Shown here: in pieces, positions 13,446 through 14,239 of the stretch
Position numbering within the stretch: the first letter of the stretch is position 1
Layout of the letters: each line of letters starts with the position of its first letter
Origin: an uncultured Neomegalonema sp.
Lineage (GTDB): Bacteria > Pseudomonadota > Alphaproteobacteria > Rhodobacterales > Rhodobacteraceae
Assembly (NCBI GenBank): GCA_937958345.1
Contig: CALGNW010000282.1
Location: 1-14,239 of the forward strand
Direction of reading: 5' to 3'
Length of the DNA stretch: 14,239 nucleotides
Program-made: the position numbers and the translations under genes
Notes under the pieces: generated by a model
Databases searched by the model: none
What the model was told of the DNA's origin: nothing
What the model saw: the letters and a program-made list of their open reading frames with translations, nothing else

Positions 13446-13456
13446 GGCATATCCGG
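13446..13456 (-). promoter_or_regulatory. CCGGATATGCC motif, copy 3 (upstream of tpiA)
   Basis: Read toward tpiA this is the same 11-mer as at 9428 and 10635. Exactly 30 bases separate it from the tpiA ATG, the same distance as at the isomerase gene. GCCGGAT at 13484-13490 is an inverted partner to ATCCGGC at 13451-13457, with 26 bases between. If the extended -10 at 13475-13483 is used, the motif lies at about +12 to +22 and would be an operator; if not, it may itself be promoter core. Confidence 0.5.
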
Positions 13457-13474
13457 CGGTCTTTGATGGAATTT

Positions 13475-13483
13475 ATTGTATCA
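13475..13483 (-). promoter_or_regulatory. Candidate extended -10 promoter of tpiA
   Basis: On the minus strand TGATACAAT (13483 to 13475) matches the extended form TGnTATAAT with one change. The transcript would start near 13468, 53 bases before tpiA. No -35 is recognisable, which extended -10 promoters can tolerate. It lies just behind the sufA stop, so tpiA may also be read through from the suf genes. Confidence 0.35.
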
Positions 13484-13490
13484 GCCGGAT

Positions 13491-13853
13491 TTAAGCAGGC
13501 TCGGCAAACTTGATCGACTCGCCGCAGCCGCAGGACTCGGTCACGTTCGGGTTACGGAAGTTGAACCCGCTTTCGAGCAAACCGCGCTCGTAGTCGATTT
13601 CGGTGCCCAGCAGGAACATGACGGCCATCGGCGCGATCAGGACGCGCACGCCGTCCTGTTCGACGACCTCGTCCCCCGCCGTCGGTTCGGTCGCGTAGTC
13701 CATGGTGTATTCCATGCCCGCGCAGCCGCCCTTTTTAATGCCGATCCGAAGGCCGTGGACCGGATTGTCAGGGCGTTGCATCAGCTGTGAAAGCTGCGAA
13801 ACAGCGGCAGGGGTGAGGGTGACGGGCGCTTTACCGCCGACGGCTCCAAACAT
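13491..13853 (-). CDS. sufA: Iron-sulfur cluster assembly A-type carrier (SufA/IscA/ErpA family)
   Basis: The 120-residue protein has the three conserved cysteines of A-type carriers, C44 (KKGGCAGMEYTMDY) and C108-G-C110 (ESCGCGES), in the usual spacing, plus the N-terminal VTLTPAAVSQLSQLM and the central FLLGTEIDYE. It holds or passes Fe-S clusters or iron to client proteins. The start is ATG 13851-13853, sharing one base with the sufT stop (TGATG); a GTG one codon upstream is the alternative. Placement directly behind a SufT-type gene favours SufA over IscA or ErpA, but these cannot be told apart firmly by sequence alone. Confidence 0.93.
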   Translation of the reverse strand: MFGAVGGKAPVTLTPAAVSQLSQLMQRPDNPVHGLRIGIKKGGCAGMEYTMDYATEPTAGDEVVEQDGVRVLIAPMAVMFLLGTEIDYERGLLESGFNFRNPNVTESCGCGESIKFAEPA

Positions 13854-14212
13854 CACATAAATCCCAGTTCTAGGCGTGCTTCATCGGACAACCGGCTCAT
13901 ATCCCACGGCGGCTCCCAAATCAGATTAACGTCAACTTGCTTGATACCGGGTAAAGGTTCGACCGCGTCGGCGACCCAACCGGGCATTTCACCGGCCACC
14001 GGACAGCCCGGCGCGGTCAGGGTCATATCGACCTGAACCGCATTTTCGTCGTCAATCCGAACCGAGTACACCAGCCCCAGATCATAGATATTGACCGGAA
14101 TTTCAGGGTCATGGACCGTGCGTATCGCATCCACGATGTCGTTATACATCGGATGGTCTTCGGACGACGGCTGGATCAGCGGTTCGCCTTCGGCGGGGGT
14201 CGGTGCGTCCAT
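13853..14212 (-). CDS. sufT: SUF-system Fe-S assembly protein SufT (DUF59/MIP18 family)
   Basis: The 119-residue protein has an acidic, proline-rich N-terminal extension (1-20) followed by the MIP18 domain: DAIRTVHDPEIPVNIYDLGL (28-47), TAPGCPVAGEMPGW (66-79) with the conserved C70, and the closing WDMSRLSDEARLELGFM. Family members help mature Fe-S proteins and are often encoded at the end of alphaproteobacterial suf operons beside sufA, as here. CGAGG lies about eight bases before ATG 14210-14212; the frame stays open to the window edge, so a longer N-terminus cannot be excluded. Other suf genes would be expected just beyond 14239. Confidence 0.92.
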   Translation of the reverse strand: MDAPTPAEGEPLIQPSSEDHPMYNDIVDAIRTVHDPEIPVNIYDLGLVYSVRIDDENAVQVDMTLTAPGCPVAGEMPGWVADAVEPLPGIKQVDVNLIWEPPWDMSRLSDEARLELGFM

Positions 14213-14239
14213 CGGTGAGCCTCGTTTGAAAGAAGTTGT

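Noticed and set aside
13451..13490. Terminator behind sufA (ATCCGGC / GCCGGAT)
   Set aside because: A seven-pair stem with a 26-base loop and no T tract on the minus strand; better explained by the repeated motif and its inverted partner.

Overview
The window looks like alphaproteobacterial chromosome. Support comes from a DUF736 gene end, which is typical of alphaproteobacterial plasmids and integrative elements. It also comes from a three-gene molybdenum hydroxylase cluster, a SufT/SufA pair, a classical gnd with a gntK beside it, and generally G+C-rich codon use. I cannot place it below class. Two parts with different character meet at about position 4552.

Positions 1-4552 appear to be the right-hand end of an integrated mobile element (ICE or genomic island). 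From left to right it holds: the 3' end of a DUF736 gene with a strong double hairpin behind it; a small module of a His-rich lipoprotein gene, a divergent short Crp/Fnr-type regulator and a four-helix membrane protein; an AT-richer two-gene unit of a small protein resembling the MelC1 tyrosinase chaperone and a compact tyrosinase; a convergent tyrosine-recombinase integrase; and a 47-base 3' half of tRNA-Arg(ACG), which I read as the att junction. The intact tRNA gene should lie at the other end of the element, left of this window.

Positions 4553-14239 look like resident chromosome. They hold an outer-membrane beta-barrel protein and, on the minus strand, an operon for a molybdopterin hydroxylase of the xanthine dehydrogenase family (FAD subunit, 2Fe-2S subunit, Mo subunit) ending in a MoaD/ThiS-like sulfur carrier. 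Then come a 2-hydroxychromene-2-carboxylate isomerase/DsbA-fold protein, divergent gntK (minus) and gnd (plus), a LysE/RhtB exporter behind gnd, then tpiA, sufA and sufT on the minus strand. gntK and gnd together turn gluconate into ribulose 5-phosphate, and tpiA belongs to triose metabolism. SufT and SufA belong to Fe-S cluster assembly and could serve the 2Fe-2S subunit among other clients.

The regulatory signals that stand out are these. A perfect 11+11 base palindrome with a Crp/Fnr-like core (TGAT-N4-ATCA) lies between the lipoprotein and regulator genes, centred where a class II activator site would be. An 11-base motif, CCGGATATGCC, occurs in three separate intergenic regions 30, 39 and 30 bases upstream of the isomerase, gntK and tpiA. 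An exact 11-base tandem repeat lies in front of the integrase, and a 9+9 base inverted repeat lies in front of the outer-membrane protein gene. No CRISPR array, rRNA, intact tRNA or insertion sequence was seen.
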